This document shows, piece by piece, positions 6,460-16,910 of a stretch of DNA of 64,000 bases; within the stretch, counting starts at the first letter, position 1, and every line of letters begins with the position of its first letter. This stretch comes from Bacillus sp. MM2020_1 (GTDB lineage Bacteria > Bacillota > Bacilli > Bacillales > Cytobacillaceae): NCBI GenBank assembly GCA_011250595.1, contig JAANMP010000012.1, forward strand, positions 53,538 to 117,537, given 5' to 3'. A model generated the notes under the pieces. It searched no databases. It saw only the letters and a list, made by a program, of their open reading frames with translations, and was not told the DNA's origin. Both the position numbers and the translations under genes were made by a program.

Positions 6460-9018
6460 TTATAGACCACATTTTAATTGGGCACCACAGTTTGTACATG
6501 TATTGCAGCCACCCATTTCTTTTACCTTCCCAGTTCGGCAGACCGGGCAAGTATTACCTACTTCAGATCCGATTGTTACACTTGTTGAGCGAAGTTCACT
6601 GATGGTATCAACAAGGACAACGTGCTGCTTCGGTTTTTCATTAAAAATTGATAATTGTTCAGTGGTATTTTCTTCTGCTTTAAGTGTTAGCACCTGAGAA
6701 TCGCGTGAACCATCAACATAAACAGTTCCACCCTTTGCACCGCCGCGATATAAACGCTGGTATACCTTTTCAACCTGCTCTACGCTATACCCTTTTGGTG
6801 CATTGACTGTTTTACTGATGGAGCTGTCAATCCAGCGCTGGATGACACATTGAACATCCGCATGTGCATCCGTCGAGAGTTCCATCGATGAAATAAACCA
6901 ATTTGGAAGATTGTTTGGATCTGCTTCTGGATGCTTTTCTAGATATTCTTTTACGATATCCGCTTTTACTTCGATAAATTTACCGAGACGTCCGCTTCGG
7001 AAGTAAGAGAATGAGAAATAAGGTTCAAGCCCTGTGGAAACACCAACCATGGTCCCTGTGGATCCCGTTGGTGCAACAGTTAGTAAATGTGAATTTCTAA
7101 TTCCGTTTATTAATATAGATTCGCGGATATCATCAGGCATTTTCTTCATATATCCTGTATCGATGAATGCTTGTCGTAATCGATTGGTTTCATTTGGTGT
7201 TTCACCAGACAAGAATGGGAAGCTTCCCTTCTCTTTTGCCAATTCAATTGATGTTCTATATGCAGTAGTTGCAATGATTTCAAATACTTGGTCAACGAGT
7301 TTGTTACCTTCCGGTGAGCCATATTCCGTTTCACAATAAATCAGCATGTCATGCAAGCCCATTACTCCAAGCCCTACACGTCGTTCACCAAGAGCCTGCT
7401 TTTTATTTTCTTCTAGGAAGTATGGAGTAGCATTAATAACGTTATCCTGCATCCTTACGCCCACAGCTACTGTTCGCTTAAGCTTTTCAAAATCAATCGT
7501 TTTTGTTTCTTTATCAGCCATTTCTGCCAGATTAACTGCTGCAAGGTTACAGACGGAAAATGGTGCAAGAGGTTGTTCTCCACATGGGTTTGTTGCGACA
7601 ACCTGTTGTCCATAGGCTTTTGCATTCGTCATGTCGTTTGCATTGTCGATAAAAAATATTCCCGGTTCTGCTGAGTAGGTTGCACAAATATTGATTAAGT
7701 TCCAGAGTTCTTTCGCTTTGAACTTTTTGTACACTCGTACTTTATATCCAAGTTTTTCCCACTCACGGACATCACCAACTTTATGCCATTCTTCATTATA
7801 AACTTTCATTTCCTCTTGATTGTATCGTTCAACATATGGGAAACGAAGTTCATAGTCGCTATCGTTTTCAACAGCTTCCATAAATTCCTTGGTTAAACAG
7901 ACAGAAATGTTCGCCCCTGTAAGGAACTCAGGATTATGGACAGTGTAGTTACCACCCGTTAATAATTTTTCTTCTGCGTCAGCAATGATGTTTGCATCAA
8001 AGCCACCGAAGCCAGGAATGTTTTTATAATTTACAATTCCCTGGTACATTGCAGTTTCTCTTAGAGTTAGCGGGGTGAACTTTAACTTATCTTTAGCAAG
8101 TTTTTTTATTGTTTCATCATTTGTATTTTCAATTAAAAATCGAAGAATTCTAGGATTTTGCATCTTTGAAATAATAAATTCAATAATGTCTGGATGCCAG
8201 TCAGCCAACATAATCATCTGAGCTCCACGTCTTGATCCACCCTGCTCAACCAAATGCGTCAACTTCGCGATATCATCCAACCATGAAACCGAACCAGATG
8301 ATTTCCCATTCACGCCTCTAGCCAAAGTATTACGAGGTCTCAGAGTCGAACCATTTGTTCCCACACCGCCGCCGCGGCTCATGATTTCCATCACTTGCTT
8401 ACGATGATCCGAGATGCCTTCTCGTGAGTCGGGAACGAACGGCATTACGTAGCAATTGAAGTAAGTAACATCCGTATCTGCCCCGGCACCGTAAAGAACG
8501 CGTCCTGCAGGAATGAAGTTCATATTAACAAGCTCTTGATAAAACCGTTCTGTCCATTCTCTTCGCTTCTCTTCCGTCTCTTCGACCGAAGCAAGACCAG
8601 TTGCATTCCGCTTCGCGATTTGCTCGTAGAAGAGCTCCAAAGGCTTTTCAATGACATCTAATGACCTGTCTATCACACCAGTTGCAGCTTCTTCAGGATC
8701 ATCGAGCACTCCCCTAAATTCCTCTTCTACTAAAACTTTCGCTCTTTTCTTTTCCCAGTCGATTTCCTTGATATATCCAAGACCTCGTGCTGGAAATTTT
8801 GGATCCTCTTTAATAGTCAAAACAACAAAGTCACCGTTAGTAAGAGTAATTTTTGCAGTGTCTTTAAAAGTATAGCGGTCTAACATGACCAAACGGGAAA
8901 CACCCTTGTGAGTTATTTTCATATCTGGGGTAACTGGATGTACCTGAGGGAATAAGTGAACATCCTCATTCAACCTTTCAAAATCAATATTCATTGTTTG
9001 TCTAAAAACTACAGACAT
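6460..9018 (-). CDS. nrdJ: Adenosylcobalamin-dependent (class II) ribonucleoside reductase
   Basis: 852 residues. It reduces ribonucleotides to deoxyribonucleotides using a radical from vitamin B12, with or without oxygen. Visible motifs: FNCYV with Cys189 and a partner Cys490 (redox pair), and NPCGEQPL with the radical Cys479 and Glu481. PTGSTGTMVGVS is the phosphate-binding loop region. The C-terminus has a CPVC ... CNTCTNCGAQLKC zinc-ribbon-like tail, likely for reduction by thioredoxin. The ATG at 9018 follows AAGGAG. It sits where B. subtilis has mntR between lipM and yqhO, so it is an addition to the conserved order. Upstream sites suggest NrdR control. Confidence 0.95.
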   Translation of the reverse strand: MSVVFRQTMNIDFERLNEDVHLFPQVHPVTPDMKITHKGVSRLVMLDRYTFKDTAKITLTNGDFVVLTIKEDPKFPARGLGYIKEIDWEKKRAKVLVEEEFRGVLDDPEEAATGVIDRSLDVIEKPLELFYEQIAKRNATGLASVEETEEKRREWTERFYQELVNMNFIPAGRVLYGAGADTDVTYFNCYVMPFVPDSREGISDHRKQVMEIMSRGGGVGTNGSTLRPRNTLARGVNGKSSGSVSWLDDIAKLTHLVEQGGSRRGAQMIMLADWHPDIIEFIISKMQNPRILRFLIENTNDETIKKLAKDKLKFTPLTLRETAMYQGIVNYKNIPGFGGFDANIIADAEEKLLTGGNYTVHNPEFLTGANISVCLTKEFMEAVENDSDYELRFPYVERYNQEEMKVYNEEWHKVGDVREWEKLGYKVRVYKKFKAKELWNLINICATYSAEPGIFFIDNANDMTNAKAYGQQVVATNPCGEQPLAPFSVCNLAAVNLAEMADKETKTIDFEKLKRTVAVGVRMQDNVINATPYFLEENKKQALGERRVGLGVMGLHDMLIYCETEYGSPEGNKLVDQVFEIIATTAYRTSIELAKEKGSFPFLSGETPNETNRLRQAFIDTGYMKKMPDDIRESILINGIRNSHLLTVAPTGSTGTMVGVSTGLEPYFSFSYFRSGRLGKFIEVKADIVKEYLEKHPEADPNNLPNWFISSMELSTDAHADVQCVIQRWIDSSISKTVNAPKGYSVEQVEKVYQRLYRGGAKGGTVYVDGSRDSQVLTLKAEENTTEQLSIFNEKPKQHVVLVDTISELRSTSVTIGSEVGNTCPVCRTGKVKEMGGCNTCTNCGAQLKCGL

Positions 9019-9105
9019 GAGAACAACTCCTTAATTATAAAATCTACCTATTGTGCTAAATCTAGCAGGTTTACGCTATATCTAGTTGGTTTGTATTTTT
9101 AGGTT

Positions 9106-9176
9106 ATCATAGCACACCCGAAGAAATCAATATATAGTACCGAAAATATTTTCGACACCACTATATATTGTATTTA
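9106..9176 (-). promoter_or_regulatory. nrdJ promoter with paired NrdR boxes
   Basis: Two palindromic sites resemble the NrdR box consensus (acaCwATATwGtgt). Their cores are CAATATATAG at 9128-9137 and CTATATATTG at 9161-9170. Their centres are 33 bases apart, about three helical turns, the usual NrdR spacing. On the minus strand a -10-like TATGAT (9111-9106) lies 17 bases after TATATT inside the proximal box, so NrdR bound there would cover the -35. Repression when dATP is plentiful is the expected outcome; this is inference from the family. Confidence 0.8.
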
Positions 9177-9319
9177 GAACCAGTAATAATCATTTTGTCA
9201 AACGCAAAAAATAATAGAATTAAAAGTAAACCAAAGCTATTAGATGATTTCCGGCATAATTCAGGAAAATTTAACAAAATTCGCAGGTTGCTTCTTTACA
9301 TTTATAGTTTTTTACAAGA

Positions 9320-9346
9320 AAAAAGCGACGAATCCGCCGCTTCAGA
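9320..9346 (-). terminator. lipM terminator
   Basis: On the minus strand, AAGCGGCG pairs with CGTCGCTT around GATT, followed by six or more T. The gene stop lies immediately before it. The remaining 9177-9319 stretch holds nothing I recognise. Confidence 0.85.
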
Positions 9347-10183
9347 CTATCTCTTAAAATTCCATTCATCACTTTCATAGCGCTCTTTTGCAATTTTTTC
9401 AACGTATGCTATTTCTTCCTGAGTTAATTGATAAGGCTCCAAGTCAATATTTAGACCTTCCGCAAAGCCTTTATAAAAAGCTTCCTTTGCTTCCTCAAGT
9501 GATATTTTCCTTGGACTAATAGCATTAATCGCAACTGCTTTATCCTTAAAAGCTTTTCTCATTCGTTCCTTAACTCTCTCACTCGGATATTTAAATAAAC
9601 TAAAGAGCTTATCTTCATCTAGATCTAGCAGAATAGAGCCGTGCTGTAGGATGACTCCCTTTTGCCTTGTTTGTGCGCTCCCGGCAACCTTCCTGCCTTC
9701 CACCACTAGTTCATACCAGCTTGGAGCGTCAAAACAAACTGCAGAGCGAGGGTTTTTTAAAGCCTCCCTTTCTTCTGCTGTTTTTGGGACAGCAAAATAA
9801 GCTTCAAGTCCCAAATGATGAAATCCTTTTAAAATCCCTTCAGAAATAACTCGATACGCCTCTGTCACCGAATTAGGCATTTCGGGGTGTTCTTCAGAAA
9901 CAATGACACTATAAGTAAGCTCGTGTTCATGGAGAACCCCACGTCCTCCTGTAGGTCTTCTGACAAAACCAAGTTGATGAGCCTTGACCGCGTCCATATC
10001 AATTTCCTTCTCAACCTTTTGAAAATATCCTACCGACAGCGTCGCCGGATTCCAACCATAGAATCGAATCACTGGAGGAATTTTCCCTTCACTATGCCAA
10101 TCGAGTAACGCTTCATCTAAAGCCATATTAAAAGATGGTGAACTATTTCCAGTATCAATAAAACGCCAAACTTCTTTTTTCAT
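9347..10183 (-). CDS. lipM: Octanoyl-[GcvH]:protein transferase LipM
   Basis: 278 residues, biotin/lipoate protein ligase fold. It moves octanoyl from acyl carrier protein to GcvH, the first step of lipoate assembly. [11 protein letters not shown] is the substrate-binding loop, and Cys150 in [13 protein letters not shown] is at the position of the acyl-thioester Cys known in B. subtilis Lip[12 protein letters not shown] is the second conserved motif. The start at 10183 follows GAGG by seven bases. The neighbouring glycine cleavage operon needs lipoylated GcvH, so the context fits well. Confidence 0.93.
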   Translation of the reverse strand: MKKEVWRFIDTGNSSPSFNMALDEALLDWHSEGKIPPVIRFYGWNPATLSVGYFQKVEKEIDMDAVKAHQLGFVRRPTGGRGVLHEHELTYSVIVSEEHPEMPNSVTEAYRVISEGILKGFHHLGLEAYFAVPKTAEEREALKNPRSAVCFDAPSWYELVVEGRKVAGSAQTRQKGVILQHGSILLDLDEDKLFSLFKYPSERVKERMRKAFKDKAVAINAISPRKISLEEAKEAFYKGFAEGLNIDLEPYQLTQEEIAYVEKIAKERYESDEWNFKR

Positions 10184-10375
10184 TATAAAACCTCATTTTT
10201 TTATAATTATTTCGTGTTTAAGTCTACCAAAATCTGATATAGATTCAAAATAAGATGTTTCTGCTATAATTAATAACGTAATTTGAAAAGTTTTTTTGCA
10301 TTCATCTTTATCTTTATAGGATAGACTTATATAATAAATATTAGTGCAGCATAGCTTGAAAGGGGCAAAAAGAAG

Positions 10376-10759
10376 TTGAATTCACTTTATCCATTATTAA
10401 TCATCATCGTCGCAGTTATCATTTATTCCGTTTTCACTTTTTTCTATCAGAAAAGGATTGTTAAAACGGTAACAGAAGAAGAGTTCCGTGCAGGTTACAG
10501 AAAGGCACAACTAATAGATGTTCGTGAAGCAAACGAATTCGAAGGCGGCCATATTTTAGGAGCACGTAATATCCCAATGTCACAAATGAAAATGCGTATG
10601 AAAGAAATTCGTTCCGATATGCCGGTATATCTCTATTGCCAAAGTGGAATGCGCAGTGGACGCGCAGCCCAGTTCTTACACAGAAAAGGCTATAGAGAAT
10701 TAACCCAGCTTCAAGGCGGGTTTAAAAAATGGTCCGGTAAAGTTAAAACGAAGAAATAA
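10376..10759 (+). CDS. yqhL: Membrane-anchored rhodanese-like protein YqhL
   Basis: 127 residues. One N-terminal transmembrane segment (about residues 3-22) is followed by a single rhodanese domain: LIDVREANEFEGGHI, then the active loop LYCQSGMRSGRAA with the catalytic Cys. Rhodanese domains carry sulfur as a persulfide; the physiological acceptor is unknown. The TTG at 10376 follows GAAAGGGG. It lies between lipM and gcvPB, as in B. subtilis, and ends in a terminator. Family assignment is secure, role is not. Confidence 0.9.
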   Translation: MNSLYPLLIIIVAVIIYSVFTFFYQKRIVKTVTEEEFRAGYRKAQLIDVREANEFEGGHILGARNIPMSQMKMRMKEIRSDMPVYLYCQSGMRSGRAAQFLHRKGYRELTQLQGGFKKWSGKVKTKK

Positions 10760-10769
10760 GAAAATCTTT

Positions 10770-10796
10770 AAGGCACCGGATTTCGGAGCCTTTTTT
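10770..10796 (+). terminator. yqhL terminator
   Basis: AAGGCACCG pairs with CGGAGCCTT around GATTT, followed by a run of T. One internal mismatch (A-A) is present. Confidence 0.88.
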
Positions 10797-10817
10797 ATTT
10801 TGAAAAAATTGTTTCGC

Positions 10818-10855
10818 AAAAAGAGAGGTCAGATTCGATTTATGAATCTGACCTT
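10818..10855 (-). terminator. Terminator of the gcv operon
   Basis: On the minus strand, AGGTCAGATTC pairs perfectly with GAATCTGACCT and is followed by CTCTTTTT. It ends the gcvT-gcvPA-gcvPB transcript and faces the yqhL terminator. Confidence 0.88.
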
Positions 10856-10863
10856 TCCGTTTA

Positions 10864-12324
10864 TTAAGCTTGTTGATATTTTAAAACTGGTTTCCGTGCT
10901 GCTTTTGTTTCGTCCATACGGCCGACCACGGTCGTATGTGGTGCTTCTTGAACGATTTCTGGATTTTCCTCAGCCTCTTTTGCAATTTGGATCATGATAT
11001 CGACGAACGAGTCCAAGGTCTCTTTAGATTCAGTTTCAGTCGGTTCGATCATAATGCACTCTTCCACATTTAATGGGAAGTAAATGGTTGGCGGATGGTA
11101 GCCAAAATCAAGCAGACGTTTCGCAATATCCAAGGTGCGAACCCCTAGTTTCTTCTGGCGCCTGCCGCTAAGGACAAATTCATGCTTACAATGTCTGTCA
11201 AATGGCAGATCATAATATTCAGCAAGCCTTCTCATCATATAGTTCGCATTTAATACAGCATACTCTGTTACCGCTTTTAGGCCATCTGGACCCATCGAGC
11301 GAATATATGTGTAGGCACGAACGTTGATTCCGAAGTTTCCGTAGTATGGCTTCACGCGGCCAATTGACTGCGGGCGATCATAATCAAGGACAAACTCTTC
11401 TCCCCGTTTTGCGATAATCGGTTTTGGCAGGAATGGAATCAAATCTGCATTAACACCAACTGGTCCGGAACCAGGTCCGCCGCCACCGTGTGGGCCTGTG
11501 AAGGTTTTATGAAGATTTAAGTGAACCACATCAAAGCCCATATCTCCTGGTCTAGCCTTCGAAAGAACGGCGTTTAAATTTGCACCATCATAATAAAGTT
11601 TTCCGCCAGCTCCATGAACAATTTCAGCCAATTCAAGTATGTTTTCTTCAAATAAACCAAGCGTATTCGGGTTGGTTAACATTAATGCCGCAGTATCTTC
11701 CCCAACAACGCGTCTTAAATCTTCAAGATCGACCAGACCATGCTCATTGGACTTAACCGTTATGGTTTCAAAACCTGCAATCGTAGCTGAAGCAGGGTTC
11801 GTACCATGAGCAGAATCCGGCACGATTACTTTTGTCCGGTTCATATCACCGTTAGCCTCATGGTATGCACGGATCATCATTAACCCTGTCCATTCCCCAT
11901 GGGCACCTGCTGCTGGCTGAAGGGTCACTTCGTCCATTCCTGTAATTTCGATTAAATGCTCCTGCAAATCGTATAAAAGCTCAAGGGCACCTTGAACAGA
12001 GCTTTCGTCTTGAAGCGGGTGGACATGAGCAAAGCCGTTAAAGCGCGCAACATTTTCATTGATTTTTGGATTATATTTCATCGTACAAGAGCCAAGTGGA
12101 TAGAACCCTGAATCGACCCCATGATTCCTTCTCGAGAGAGCCGTGTAGTGGCGCATAATATCAAGCTCCGAAACTTCAGGAAGTTCTGGCTCTTCTGTAC
12201 GAAGATAACCGTCAGGAAGAAGGGCGCTTAAATCTAGTTCCGGTACATCCATTTCTGGCAGACTGTAGCCGATGCGTCCTGGTGTACTAAGTTCAAAAAT
12301 GAGTGCCTGGTCTTGATTATGCAT
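10864..12324 (-). CDS. gcvPB: Glycine dehydrogenase (P-protein) subunit 2
   Basis: 486 residues. It forms, with GcvPA, the pyridoxal phosphate enzyme that decarboxylates glycine and passes the aminomethyl group to lipoyl-GcvH. The PLP lysine is Lys273 in [32 protein letters not shown] near residue 75-87 is the characteristic subunit 2 N-terminal motif. It overlaps the end of gcvPA by eight bases, which implies translational coupling. It is the last gene of the riboswitch-controlled gcv operon. The frame is complete. Confidence 0.96.
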   Translation of the reverse strand: MHNQDQALIFELSTPGRIGYSLPEMDVPELDLSALLPDGYLRTEEPELPEVSELDIMRHYTALSRRNHGVDSGFYPLGSCTMKYNPKINENVARFNGFAHVHPLQDESSVQGALELLYDLQEHLIEITGMDEVTLQPAAGAHGEWTGLMMIRAYHEANGDMNRTKVIVPDSAHGTNPASATIAGFETITVKSNEHGLVDLEDLRRVVGEDTAALMLTNPNTLGLFEENILELAEIVHGAGGKLYYDGANLNAVLSKARPGDMGFDVVHLNLHKTFTGPHGGGGPGSGPVGVNADLIPFLPKPIIAKRGEEFVLDYDRPQSIGRVKPYYGNFGINVRAYTYIRSMGPDGLKAVTEYAVLNANYMMRRLAEYYDLPFDRHCKHEFVLSGRRQKKLGVRTLDIAKRLLDFGYHPPTIYFPLNVEECIMIEPTETESKETLDSFVDIMIQIAKEAEENPEIVQEAPHTTVVGRMDETKAARKPVLKYQQA

Positions 12325-13663
12325 GCAAATCCCCCAATTCTTTCACTAGAGTATCAATTTCTTCCTTCGATCTTTGTTCTGTTACAGCAATCAGCATATG
12401 GTATGCCAGTTCTGAATAATCACGCCCTAAATCATAGCCGCCGATTATTCCTTTTTGTAAAAGCATTTGGTTGATTTCTTTAACAGGCTTAGTTAATTTC
12501 ACAACGAATTCGTTAAATGAATGACCGTCATACACGACTTCAAAGCCAGCTTCCTTGAATGCATTTTTTGCATAATTGGCCTTTTGTAAGTTGGCGGCAG
12601 CTATTTCGCGTACGCCTTTTTTACCAAGAGCAGTCATTGCAACTGATGCAGCAAGAGCATTTAATGCTTGGTTTGAGCAAATATTTGATGTTGCCTTATC
12701 TCTTCGGATATGCTGTTCACGTGCTTGCAATGTTAATACAAACCCTCGACGGTCTTGATCATCCGTTGTCTGTCCGACAAGTCGGCCAGGAACTTTACGC
12801 ATTAACTTAGTTGTGACTGCAAAATAGCCGCAATGCGGTCCGCCAAAGGCAGTTGCAATTCCAAACGGCTGTGCATCACCAATAACGATGTCAGCACCAA
12901 ATTTACCTGGAGGTGTTAACACTCCAAGGGATAATGGATTGCTTGATACAACAAACATTGATTTATTGGCATGAATGATTTCCTCAAGTTCTTTTAACGG
13001 CTCAATTCGCCCAAAGAAGTTTGGATATTGGACGATAACGGCTGCAACATCCTCGTTAACGAGCCCTTTTAATGTCTCAAGATCAGTAACTCCATCTTTA
13101 ACTGGTACTTCAACGACAGTAAGGTTCTGACCTTTTGCATAGGTTTTAAGAACATCGCGTGCTTCAGGGTGTACGGCATCGGATACTACAATTGTTTTTC
13201 TTTTCGTATGACCTGCACTAAGCATCGCTGCTTCAGCAAGTGCAGTTCCGCCATCGTACATGGAAGAGTTGGCAACATCCATTCCAGTTAATTCACAAAT
13301 CATCGTTTGGAATTCAAAGATCGCTTGAAGTTCACCTTGGGAGATCTCCGGCTGATAAGGTGTATAGGCTGTATAAAATTCTGATCTAGAAATAACATGA
13401 TCGACAATCACTGGCATGTAATGGTCATAAACACCTGCGCCTAAAAAAGATACATTACTTTTCAGGTCAGCGTTCCGACTAGCCATATTAAAAAGCTCTT
13501 TCATCAGGTCTGTTTCAGACTTTGCGGCCTTTATATTATACTCACCCTTAAATCTTACTTTTTCAGGGATATCGCTAAACAGTTCATCAATTAAGGAAAC
13601 ACCAATTGCCTCAAGCATAGCCTTCTTATCTTGTTCAGTCATGGGTAAATAGCGATGTTTCAT
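12317..13663 (-). CDS. gcvPA: Glycine dehydrogenase (P-protein) subunit 1
   Basis: 448 residues. It is the partner of GcvPB in the two-subunit P-protein. The N-terminus [17 protein letters not shown] and the motifs [26 protein letters not shown] and [20 protein letters not shown] are typical of subunit 1. The ATG at 13663 has AAGGGAG upstream; a start at 13681 would place that site inside the gene. It lies 21 bases after gcvT and overlaps gcvPB. No PLP lysine is expected in this subunit. Confidence 0.96.
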   Translation of the reverse strand: MKHRYLPMTEQDKKAMLEAIGVSLIDELFSDIPEKVRFKGEYNIKAAKSETDLMKELFNMASRNADLKSNVSFLGAGVYDHYMPVIVDHVISRSEFYTAYTPYQPEISQGELQAIFEFQTMICELTGMDVANSSMYDGGTALAEAAMLSAGHTKRKTIVVSDAVHPEARDVLKTYAKGQNLTVVEVPVKDGVTDLETLKGLVNEDVAAVIVQYPNFFGRIEPLKELEEIIHANKSMFVVSSNPLSLGVLTPPGKFGADIVIGDAQPFGIATAFGGPHCGYFAVTTKLMRKVPGRLVGQTTDDQDRRGFVLTLQAREQHIRRDKATSNICSNQALNALAASVAMTALGKKGVREIAAANLQKANYAKNAFKEAGFEVVYDGHSFNEFVVKLTKPVKEINQMLLQKGIIGGYDLGRDYSELAYHMLIAVTEQRSKEEIDTLVKELGDLHA

Positions 13664-13684
13664 AAACCTAACTCCCTTCATGTT

Positions 13685-14788
13685 TTACTGTTCTCTTTTA
13701 TAAAAAGGTGTTGGAACTACTATAGCCTTTAAGCGTTTGCCACGAATTTCGATCTCTACCTCGGATTCAAGGCCCGTATATTCTACATTAATAAGGGCAA
13801 GACCAATATTCCTCTTTAAGCTTGGTGATTGTGTACCAGTTGTAACCTCACCAATTAATTGATCACCTATATAAACAGGGTATCCATGACGAGGAATCCC
13901 GCGATCTATCATTTCGATACCTACCAATTTTCTGGTTAGGCCCTGTTCTTTTTGTTGGATTAACGCATCTTTCCCGATAAAATCATTTTCTTTCTTTAAT
14001 TTCACAGCGAAGCCAATTCCTGCTTCAAGTGGTGAAATTTCAGCTGATAGTTCCTGCCCATAAAGAGCTAAAACTGCTTCAAAGCGAAGGGTGTCGCGTG
14101 CCCCTAATCCACATGGAATCACTCCATCTTCTTGACCTGCAGTTAAAATATCTCTCCAAATGTCGACAACATCCTCTGCATTGCAATAAACTTCAAAGCC
14201 ATCTTCACCGGTATAACCCGTTCTGGATACAAGTGCCTTTTTCCCATTTAGGTTTACCTCTTGTTGAAACTTGAAAAAGCCAATTCTACTTAGATCAGTC
14301 TCTCCTGCAAGCTTTTGCAGGACTTTTTCTGCAAGAGGTCCCTGGATAGCCAGTTGAGCGGTTTTTTCTGATAAGTTCTCTAAAGTGACATCGCCGGTTA
14401 AATGGTCTTCAAGCCATTTGTAATCTTTTTCAATATTTGATGCATTGACCACTAAAAGGTAATGATTGTCTTCAATCTTATATACCAGCAGGTCATCGAC
14501 AGTTCCGCCATTTTCATAACACATGGCAGTGTACTGCGCACCTCCATTTTTTATTTTTGAAATATCATTCGTCATCATTTTTTGTAAAAATGTTAAGCTA
14601 TCAGAGCCTTTTACTTCTACTTCACCCATATGGGAAACATCAAATAATCCTGCACTTTTACGAACAGCTTCATGCTCTTCTTTGATGCTTGAGAATTGGA
14701 CCGGTAGTGCCCAACCTCCGAAATCAATCGTTTTTCCTCCCCATTCCTTATACACTTCAAAAAGCGGAGTTCGTTTTAATTCAGACAT
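13685..14788 (-). CDS. gcvT: Aminomethyltransferase (glycine cleavage T-protein)
   Basis: About 367 residues. It transfers the methylene carbon from aminomethyl-lipoyl GcvH to tetrahydrofolate and releases ammonia. Motifs include [42 protein letters not shown] and [18 protein letters not shown], all family hallmarks. The ATG at 14788 follows a GGGGG site; the longer frame begins inside that leader. It is the first gene of the operon, downstream of a tandem glycine riboswitch. GcvH and the L-protein are not in this window. Confidence 0.96.
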   Translation of the reverse strand: MSELKRTPLFEVYKEWGGKTIDFGGWALPVQFSSIKEEHEAVRKSAGLFDVSHMGEVEVKGSDSLTFLQKMMTNDISKIKNGGAQYTAMCYENGGTVDDLLVYKIEDNHYLLVVNASNIEKDYKWLEDHLTGDVTLENLSEKTAQLAIQGPLAEKVLQKLAGETDLSRIGFFKFQQEVNLNGKKALVSRTGYTGEDGFEVYCNAEDVVDIWRDILTAGQEDGVIPCGLGARDTLRFEAVLALYGQELSAEISPLEAGIGFAVKLKKENDFIGKDALIQQKEQGLTRKLVGIEMIDRGIPRHGYPVYIGDQLIGEVTTGTQSPSLKRNIGLALINVEYTGLESEVEIEIRGKRLKAIVVPTPFYKREQ

Positions 14789-14834
14789 CCTTAATCCCCC
14801 TTCAATCTTTGGCACATGTTATACAATGGGTAAC

Positions 14835-14884
14835 ATAAAAAAGGACAGAAACCTCCTATGTAACGTAAGAAGGTCTCTGTCCTT
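14835..14884 (-). terminator. Riboswitch expression-platform terminator
   Basis: On the minus strand, AAGGACAGAGACCT pairs with AGGTTTCTGTCCTT (small internal mismatch) across a 15-base loop, followed by six T. It directly follows the second glycine aptamer and precedes gcvT by about 47 bases, as expected of a regulated terminator. Confidence 0.88.
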
Positions 14885-15046
14885 GCACCTGAAAGTTTAC
14901 CTAAAAAGGCTTTCCCCTTTGGTGGCTGCTTAAAATTAGCAGCGCTCTCCAGAGCTGCGTCAAACAAGAGTTCTTTTGCCTGAGAGATTCACATTTTCTG
15001 CTTGCTCCTTCGGCGCTACATACGTAGTCTCTCCCCTTGTTATCAT
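14884..15046 (-). ncRNA. Tandem glycine riboswitch (gcvT element)
   Basis: Read on the minus strand. The first aptamer has GGGGAGAGACT, GCGCCGAAGGAGCAAGC and GAATCTCTCAGGCAAAAG. The second has CTCTGGAGAG, GCCACCAAAGGGG and AAACTTTCAGGTGCAAGG. Two aptamers joined by a short linker followed by one terminator is the standard cooperative glycine ON switch. High glycine should favour read-through into gcvT-gcvPA-gcvPB. Confidence 0.93.
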
Positions 15047-15221
15047 TCGCATTATAATATTATCCAAAGTGGTCATACTAATTATACTAATAAAATAAAT
15101 TACCTTATTAAAATATTTTAAACATTAAAGCTATTATCATCCTACCATTAACAGAATACATTGAGCAATAACTTTATTAGAAAAATATAAAGCAGAAGAT
15201 TGCACAAAAGGAGTTGGAACC

Positions 15222-16910
15222 ATGTCGATCGAAATTGAATTTGATTCCTCCTGGAAGGATGATTTTTTACATAGAATTGAAAACGATGGTCCATGGGGTA
15301 ATTGGGAGCTTTTTAAACTAGCTATTAATGTTGAAAAACATCTCGTCATTCCGGATTTCAAGGGTCTATTGGCACCTGGTCATTTACCCAATCTAACCCC
15401 CCTCCCACACCAGCTTGAAACAGCTAAACAAGTCATTGAAAACATGAATGGGAAAGCCATACTTGCTGATGAAGTAGGACTTGGTAAAACGATTGAGGCT
15501 GGGTTAATACTTAAAGAATATATGATTCGCGGCTTGGTGAAAAAGGTATTAATTCTTGTCCCTGCTTCCTTAGTTACTCAATGGTCGATGGAGTTGAATA
15601 GCAAATTTTTTATTCCAGCTATCTCACAAAGGAAAAGCTATGTTTGGGAACAGTGTGATGTCGTCGTATCGTCGATTGATACAGCCAAACGAAATCCACA
15701 TCGAGACATAATTTTCAAGCAAGATTATGACCTTATAATCATCGATGAAGCACATAAACTTAAAAATAATAAAACAAAAAACTACGAATTTGTTCAAAAT
15801 CTGAAAAAGAAATTTTGTTTACTTCTGACAGCAACTCCGATTCAGAACCGGGTCGAAGAAATATTTAATCTGGTTTCATTGTTAAAACCTGGTCATCTAG
15901 GGAGCGAAACTGCCTTTTTTGAAAAGTACAAACGAGATGCACGGTCATTAAATGACAATGAGCATTTAAAAGAATTAGTTAACAAGGTAATGATTCGGAA
16001 TCGACGTGCTGATACAGGAATTGAGTGGACGAAGAGACATGTCGAAACCATTCCGATTGAATGTACCACAGAGGAGAAAGTTCTTTATGAGTCAATCACT
16101 GATTTGAAAAGTGAAGGGAATTGGGTCCAGACTAGTTCATTCTCCGTAATGACATTACAGCGTGAGGCATGCAGCAGCAGAGAGGCAGTTTTTTACACTT
16201 TAAAAAATATGCTTCAAAAAAAGGAAAATCCAACTCCTGCCTTCGAAGAACAAATTCAATATTTAATAAAAAAGGTCGAAGCCGTCCAGAAAAATTCAAA
16301 AGCGGAAAAGGCCTTAGAATTAATTCAAAAAGTGAATGATAAAGTGATTATTTTTACCGAATATCGGGCCACGCAAATGTACCTGCAATGGTATTTAAAA
16401 CAACATGGAATTTCATCTGTCCCCTTTCGAGGCGGCTTTAAGCGAGGAAAAAAGGACTGGATGAGAGAATTATTCCAAAAGCATGCTCAAGTCCTCATTG
16501 CAACGGAAGCAGGCGGCGAAGGAATTAACCTTCAATTTTGCAACCATATTATTAACTTTGATTTGCCCTGGAACCCAATGCGGCTAGAACAGCGAATTGG
16601 ACGTATCCATCGTCTCGGACAGGAAAAGGATGTAATGATTTATAATTTTGCGATAAAAAATACGGTCGAAGAACATATTTTAAAGCTTCTATATGAAAAA
16701 ATACATTTATTTGAAAAAGTTATCGGCGAGCTCGATGATATTTTAACAAAGTTGGAATTTGGCAATATTGAAGATCATTTAATCGATATTTTTGGACAAT
16801 CCGCTTCAGAAGGTGAAATGCGCATTAAAATGGAGAATTTATCATCGATGATCGAATTTGCTCAAAATATGAAGGAAGGAGAATCCCATGCAGCAGCAGG
16901 AAATTCATAA
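15222..16910 (+). CDS. yqhH: SNF2-family DEAD/DEAH-box helicase-like ATPase YqhH
   Basis: 562 residues. Two RecA-like lobes are visible: Walker A in ADEVGLGKTIEAG, motif II IIDEAHKLKN, motif III LLLTATPIQN, and in lobe 2 ATEAGGEGINLQ and LEQRIGRIHRLGQ. These are diagnostic of SNF2/RapA-type DNA translocases. The target (possibly RNA polymerase or protein-DNA complexes) is unknown. The ATG at 15222 follows GGAG. It is divergent from gcvT and overlaps yqhG by 23 bases, suggesting a two-gene operon. Same position as in B. subtilis. Confidence 0.92.
   Translation: MSIEIEFDSSWKDDFLHRIENDGPWGNWELFKLAINVEKHLVIPDFKGLLAPGHLPNLTPLPHQLETAKQVIENMNGKAILADEVGLGKTIEAGLILKEYMIRGLVKKVLILVPASLVTQWSMELNSKFFIPAISQRKSYVWEQCDVVVSSIDTAKRNPHRDIIFKQDYDLIIIDEAHKLKNNKTKNYEFVQNLKKKFCLLLTATPIQNRVEEIFNLVSLLKPGHLGSETAFFEKYKRDARSLNDNEHLKELVNKVMIRNRRADTGIEWTKRHVETIPIECTTEEKVLYESITDLKSEGNWVQTSSFSVMTLQREACSSREAVFYTLKNMLQKKENPTPAFEEQIQYLIKKVEAVQKNSKAEKALELIQKVNDKVIIFTEYRATQMYLQWYLKQHGISSVPFRGGFKRGKKDWMRELFQKHAQVLIATEAGGEGINLQFCNHIINFDLPWNPMRLEQRIGRIHRLGQEKDVMIYNFAIKNTVEEHILKLLYEKIHLFEKVIGELDDILTKLEFGNIEDHLIDIFGQSASEGEMRIKMENLSSMIEFAQNMKEGESHAAAGNS

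Noticed and set aside
9019..9127. Cobalamin riboswitch before nrdJ
   Set aside because: The leader is only about 90 bases and has no B12-box; NrdR boxes explain control better.
9168..9380. 70-codon frame on the plus strand between nrdJ and lipM
   Set aside because: No ribosome site, starts within an NrdR box and runs into the lipM terminator and coding end.
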